This document shows positions 33,231 to 38,729 of a stretch of DNA of 38,729 nt, piece by piece. A program made the position numbers and the translations under genes. Every line of letters starts with the position of its first letter. Within the stretch, counting starts at the first letter, position 1. Under the pieces are notes generated by a model. It made no database searches. It was not told the DNA's origin and saw only the letters and a program-made list of their open reading frames with translations. Origin of the DNA: Brachionus koreanus (Eukaryota; Rotifera; Eurotatoria; Ploima; Brachionidae). Location: contig PJRA01000323.1 of the NCBI GenBank assembly GCA_016987375.1, forward strand, positions 9,108 to 47,836, written 5' to 3'.

Positions 33231-34539
33231 AAATAATAATCAGTGTTTAGTACACCAATGTTGTTGTTCTCTTACTTTTCATGATCTTCTTTGCTTTAAG
33301 TATGCACATGAATTAGTATGGATTGAACAGAATCATTGACTCTTTGTTTTAGTGTTAGAAAAATCATTTTAAAACTGTGTAGTAAATTGAAATTAGATTT
33401 CTCACAAGAATTAAAATTTTTCGTAACATTCATTGATTTTTAATTTTTTAGTAAAATCAAAAAAAAAGTTTTACTTTTTCCCACCAGTTTTTTAAGACAA
33501 CAAGAATATTTAGCTGACGAATGTCTTGCCAATTTTATTTCAACAATTATTTTAAAAAAAAATAGGCTTTTTCAAATTCAGCGCTCAATTTAGCAAAAAA
33601 AAAATTTAAAAGAAAAAGCAACAATAAAAAAACATATGAGCATAAAAATAATCATGCAAATAGGCTCAATCTAATCGTTTCACAATCATAAGCTCAAATT
33701 TACAAAATAATGTTAGAATTGGCTGTATTCTAGCTGTTTATTATTGATTCTTCTTCAGTAAACAGTAATTTCCATTTAATAGTTGAATATTAACTCCTCC
33801 GATTTTCACTTCTTACCTAATAGATAATTAGCTAGTTTTTTTTTCTTTTTTTTTTTAAACTCAAAATATAACTAATAAACTAAACTATGTTAGAACTCTA
33901 TGTTAACCATACAATACATATATCTATCTATGCTATGCGAATAGTTTTAAATATATCTAATTTTATCTTTCATTAAGTTATCAATAAACTTAACCTCTTT
34001 TAAGACTTTACATATTCAGTGTATACCTATATAAGAATATTTAATTAGTTGCTATTATTTGTTTTGTTATTTTATAAAGAAAAGTTATCAGTAAAAAGTG
34101 AAAAAAAATATAAAAACTTTGAATTTTTTGTGTTTGTCATTTTTCAGTGAATGAATTTTGACCTTTTAAAAAAATGTTCAATACCTTTTTTTCTCAATTC
34201 TAGTCATCTATGAAAAAAGCAAAAAAAAAAAACTTGACAATGTTTGAGTAAATTAGATTTTCAGATTTAAAGAATTTGTTTGTTAAACTAAATAAAAAAT
34301 CCAAGTGTCGATCGATCTAACAAGCTTTATTTTTTGCTAAATGAAAGCTTTAATAGCATTAAAACACAATTTAAATCGAAAAACAAGTTCCATCTATTCT
34401 TAAGCAATGAGAAAAAAAATTCGAAAGAAAATTCTGTTGCATAAATTGTTTCAAGCCGATCGAACCTAATCTAAAACTTGTTTTTTTATTTTTTTTTAAA
34501 ACCTGAATTTTCTGTCATTAAATTATATTGGTAAGCATT

Positions 34540-37500
34540 ATGACTACGACTACCCTAAATGTTGGAATAAATGCACGAGAAAGGTTGGCATTAAATATAT
34601 TTACAATTGTCATTTTTTTTTAACCAAAACTCTTACTACAATAATAATAATATATTTATTTATTTAGTAAGAGTAAACTTATTTTTTAATAAATTTAATA
34701 AATTAATGAATCAATTTTAATTTAATTTTTAATCAAGAGCTCATCCTCGTCAATGTGAAGACGACCAAAACGTTTATGATGAAATAACTGGAAATCAAAA
34801 GAGCTGTGACTACGAACTAAGTGAGCGAATTATTATAAATGTCAGTGGTCTTAGATTCGAAACACAGCTAAAAACGTAATTATTTGGCTTTTAAAATTTT
34901 GACAAAAAATACCAAAAAAATAATGTAGCCTACATTTGGCTTATTTAGGTCTATGGCCATGCACAAAATTTTGGCTCATATGATAACACTTTTTGTGATC
35001 AATTTGCTTTTGATCGCGTCTTATCTCAGTCTTTTATCATTTAGGTCTTCAATTTTTTAGAAAAAGATGATCGCAAAATTCAAAAAATCTCTTAATTTTT
35101 TAAAACTATCTCTGTGCTTTGAAAATTTTTTATTCTTAAGCTTTCAAATTTTTAAAAACAACATATTATTAAAAAATATAAATAAACTTATTAGCTAATT
35201 AGATAAATATGACATTCCATTACTCAAATATTTTATTTTAAAATGATGACAGTACATTTTTCTTTTTTATTTTTCTGATCACAAAAATTTGAACTCCAAA
35301 ACGGTAAAAGCTTTGATATGACGTGGCAACAAACTAGTGATCGGAGTTTGATTACAAAACGAGTTTAACCCAAAAATTTTTTTAAAAAAATGTATAAAAT
35401 ATTTTTTAATTAAAATTTTATTGTAAGAAATAAAGCAAATAATGTGTTCATTTAACCTTGGAAAATTTAAATTTTAGATGTTTTAAAAGATTAAAAAAAT
35501 TGAATTTTAGAACAAAAATCTAAAATTTTAGAATAACTTTTTTTCTTTAATTTTAAGGCTTATTCCGCAAAATGTAACATATCATAATATTTTTGCAATT
35601 AGATTTTAATGATTTCAAATTTTCATATACTATTTTGCAGATTTGAATAGTTTTTGCACTCTTAAATTAATTTCTGAGTAATTAATTAAATGATATATTT
35701 TCCATAATGAGTTTTAGGACTTAATTTAAAAAAATTTATTTAGTAGCAATAGTTCGTTATGATATGTAAACCAAATGATATGACATTTTTCAGACACTAT
35801 ATAAATAACTTAAATTTAAATTTTTCAAAAAATAACTGTTTAAAGAAATCTTACTAATTAATCGCAGAAATAGTTAAGAATTTATTTAATAAAAAAAAAA
35901 AAAAAACATTATTAATTTATTTAATAGTTTTAATTTTTGAACTTAGATTAAACAACTTTCAAAATACTCTCTTGGGCGATCCACAGCGACGCGTTCGATA
36001 CTTTGATCCGTTGAGAAATGAATATTTTTTTGACCGTAATAGACCAAGTTTCGACGCAATTCTTTATTATTATCAATCGAATGGACGATTGAGACGACCG
36101 GTAAATGTGCCTGTGGATGTGTTTACAGAAGAAATAAAGTTTTTTGAATTGGGCGAAGAAGCTTTCAACAAGTTTAGAGAAGACGAAGGTTTGAACAAAA
36201 GTGATAGAAAATTTCTTATTCTTTTAAGACTTTTGAGAAACGGAATGTGCTATTTGGCGTAACTAACAGAAAATTATGAAAATTTTATTTTTCTCACTCT
36301 TTCTTTGATTTTATTTTTTTTTTTACTTTTTTTGTTGTTGCAGTTTTGGGCATCTTTCTTTGAGAATGAATGAATTAATAATAGTAGATGCTCAAGCTTA
36401 AACTAAAAAAAAAATAAAAGAAGAAAAAAATTTTTTTTTGTTTTTCAAGGTTTTGTGAAAGAAGAAGAACGAATTTTGCCTACGAATGAATTACAACGCA
36501 AAATGTGGCTACTATTCGAATATCCAGAAACATCACAATGGGCACGTGTAGTCGCAATTATTTCAATCACAGTCATACTAACTAGTATAGTCATATTTTG
36601 CTTAGAAACATTGCCAAATTTTAAACGTTTTAAAATAACTGATTTCGATAATAGCACTAATAAATCATCATTTACAATTATCGAGGACGATATACCTCAT
36701 TTAAACGACACATTTTTTCTCATTGAAACAGTGTGCATCATTTGGTTTTCATTTGAGTTCATAATTAGATTTTTATCATGTCCATTGAAATTGGTTTTTC
36801 TCAAGAGTATAATGAATCTAATTGACATTGTTGCCATAATACCTTACTTTATTACTTTGGGCACAATATTTGCTGACGAACAAAAAAAATCAAGTCAAGC
36901 AATGTCACTTGCAATACTCCGAGTGATTAGACTAGTCCGAGTATTTCGAATATTCAAGCTGAGTCGTCATTCCAAAGGCTTGCAGATACTCGGTCAAACA
37001 CTACAAGCGTCTATGCGTGAGCTCGGCTTGCTTATATTTTTCTTGTTCATCGGTGTTATTTTGTTCAGCTCGGCAGTCTATTTTGCCGAAGTGACCGAAC
37101 AAGACACCTATTTTAAGAGCATACCCGATGCGTTCTGGTGGGCTATGATCACAATGACCACAGTCGGCTATGGTGACATGCGACCCATATCACTATGGGG
37201 CAAAATAGTCGGCTCAATGTGCGCCATTGCCGGTGTGCTAACCATAGCTCTTCCAGTGCCTGTGATTGTGTCCAATTTTAACTATTTCTATCATCGCGAA
37301 TCGGATAACGACGAATCAAAAGACCTCAAGTATTCGCATCAAACAGACTCGACACCTTATTTGACTGCGCCATGCAGCTCTGGTTCTATGAGACGAAGCG
37401 ATTTGGACGACTCGATTGGCGCTACTTCCTATCAGAACATGATGCTAGGCAACGAACTAGACACTTGCGAATATTTTAATACGCCTGTTATACCATCTCA

Positions 37501-37672
37501 CAATTTTATGGACACATGGTCTTCTAATTTGTATTCACCAGAAAAATCGCCAACAACCAAATATCATCTAGTGCCGAACAATATTAACATCAAAAATAGC
37601 ACAAATCCAAACAACACTCGTTCAACAAACAGCATTACTTTGAATTCAACCAATGTTGAAACTGATGTTTGA
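34540..37672 (+). CDS. Shaker: Shaker-type (Kv1) voltage-gated potassium channel
   Basis: A Kv1 alpha subunit; four of these form the delayed-rectifier or A-type K+ channel of nerve and muscle membranes. Exons 34540-34583, 34738-34875, 35947-36188 and 36450-37672 join in phases 2, 2 and 1 to give 548 aa. The T1 tetramerisation domain (about 45-140) contains [38 protein letters not shown] and [11 protein letters not shown]1-S3 lie near 175-282. S4 (about 297-314) carries the regular Arg/Lys series in [18 protein letters not shown]. The selectivity filter is TVGYGD (379-384), the S6 hinge is PVP (410-412), and the C-terminus is ETDV, a class I PDZ ligand as in fly Shaker. Arg386 sits at the Shaker T449 position. 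The first exon is short and has no classical inactivation ball; its donor GTTGGC and the exon 3 donor GTTTGA are weak, so other first exons are possible. Confidence 0.95.
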
Positions 37673-38729
37673 TTTAAATTATACATTATAATGTAGCAAT
37701 AATATAAAATATTTACTTTTTTTTCTATTTTAAGTTATTAACAAAAATGTAAATAGGCCGACTATACAAACTAGTCATACCGATTAAGTTTATCGAATGT
37801 TATTTAATTAACTAAATAAATTGAATTTAGAACAGTGTAGTTAGTGTAGAGCTTTTGATGATTAGCAGCTTTTTTTATTTATTTATTATTCTCTTTTAGA
37901 ATAACTTGTGAATACATTTAAATTTTTTTTGTTATTTTATTTATTCTAATTATTCAATTGTCTTTTTTATTAATTAATATACAAAAAAATAATTTAAACT
38001 GGTTCTATTTTTAAATAATCAAAATTAAAGCTATTTTTGTGTGCAATATACAACAATAAATTTTATTTTTAATCATTTAATTAAACTTTTATTCAGAAAA
38101 TTTTAGCTAAAACATATAAAAAAAATTAAATTTTAAAATTTATTCTAACTGAAGGTTGTAAAACTATTTCAGAAAAATACTATCTGTTTATTCAAGGCTT
38201 GCACCGCATTAATTCAGGACAAAATACCATAATTATAAAGAAATCTTCAAATTAATAAAAAAATAACTACTAAAAAAATTTAATTAATTTAGAAAAAAAA
38301 AAAAATATGAAAATTTTCTCAATGAACTTAATTCATTAATAGTATATTTGTAGTAGTAAAAGTATAAACTGCAGCTCATAGATTATCTAAGCATAGCTCT
38401 AAAGAGCTGTAGTAGTCGCTTCTTTTTGTTTTCTCATCTGATCAAGAAAGTTTATTCTATTCATTTACGACTCTATTTATAAAAAAGTTAAATCTAAATC
38501 TCGGAAGACAGGTCTTTATTCTTTCACGAATTAGACAATAGCTATTTCTCCTCAACACGTATCTTCGGCTACCAGCTTTAATGTTAAGACTAATTTTATT
38601 CTTAGTAAATGATTCCTCAATTTTCAATTTTTTTTTCAATTTTCAAGGTTAATCAACAGGCTAGTGCCCTTATCTTAATCGACAGATTAACACTTCATTT
38701 ATTTAATTTAATAAAATTTTTAAATAATT
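37673..38729. other. Kv1 3' flank
   Basis: Contains the Kv1 3' UTR with AATAAA at 37815-37820. At 38395-38408 AGCTCT-AA-AGAGCT is a small perfect hairpin. A 60-codon minus-strand frame (38457-38639) lies in sequence richer in G+C than its surroundings but shows no family that I recognise. The window ends before any further gene. Confidence 0.5.

Larger units (their letters stand above)
31280..34539. other. Upstream region of the Kv1 gene
   Basis: No long coding frame. A CT-rich island at 31960-31990 (TCTCTTTTTCTCTCTCTC, CTCTCTCG) is followed by sequence richer in G+C up to about 32230, which could be a promoter and 5' UTR of the Kv1 gene. A small open frame at 32226-32300, a CTAA-rich array and a TAG microsatellite are listed separately. 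The rest is AT-rich with homopolymer runs. Confidence 0.4.

Noticed and set aside
38457..38639. 60-codon basic minus-strand frame
   Set aside because: No family recognised. It lies in sequence richer in G+C but shows no splice or promoter evidence; noted in the flank entry only.
1..38729. tRNA, rRNA, U snRNA genes and CRISPR arrays
   Set aside because: I looked for T-loop GGTTCGA-type words, U1/U6-like starts and regularly spaced direct repeats and found none that could be supported by eye. A covariance-model scan would be decisive.

Overview
The window is nuclear DNA of a small-genome invertebrate animal. The evidence is eight recognisable metazoan genes (including muscle troponin I, a Shaker-type K+ channel, CENP-C and an SLC6 transporter) broken by short GT-AG introns, many of about 50-80 nt, in very AT-rich DNA (roughly three quarters A+T by eye). 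AT richness, short introns and compact spacing would suit a monogonont rotifer such as Brachionus. This is a guess: nothing here fixes the phylum. Exon coordinates were set by hand from reading frame, splice signals and remembered family alignments. Intron phases agree at every junction given, but no RNA evidence was available.

Layout. 1.7-3.2 kb (+): U1 snRNP 70 kDa protein. 4.9-5.6 kb (-): troponin I, convergent with it. 6.2-8.1 kb (-): a secreted TTC17-like TPR protein that keeps only the N-terminal half of the family. 9.6-10.7 kb (+): ribosome assembly factor RPF1, followed after only 170 nt by TXNL1 (10.9-12.0 kb, +). 12.9-15.7 kb (-): CENP-C with a C-terminal cupin domain. 16.3-19.0 kb (-): an SLC6 transporter closest in motifs to glycine transporters. 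19.0-34.5 kb: a gene-poor stretch with a 694-base assembly gap and several short inverted-repeat elements, three of them nested. 34.5-37.7 kb (+): a Kv1/Shaker potassium channel.

The genes do not form a pathway. SNRNP70, RPF1, TXNL1 and CENP-C are housekeeping genes (splicing, ribosome assembly, redox/proteasome, kinetochore). Troponin I, the SLC6 transporter and Kv1 serve muscle and nerve.

Most notable: (1) the SLC6 protein has lost both Asn side chains that normally help bind sodium at site Na1, one chloride-site Ser and the TM6 aromatic residue of the substrate pocket, while site Na2 looks intact; (2) a three-level nest of non-autonomous transposons in which the innermost 185-bp hairpin has a clean 8-bp target duplication, and removing it restores the host element's terminal repeat; (3) intron 3 of the U1-70K gene carries five GTAAGT donor hexamers, although 18 of 26 inferred donors in this window lack G at +5; (4) the half-length TTC17-like protein; (5) a CENP-C motif without its usual tryptophan.
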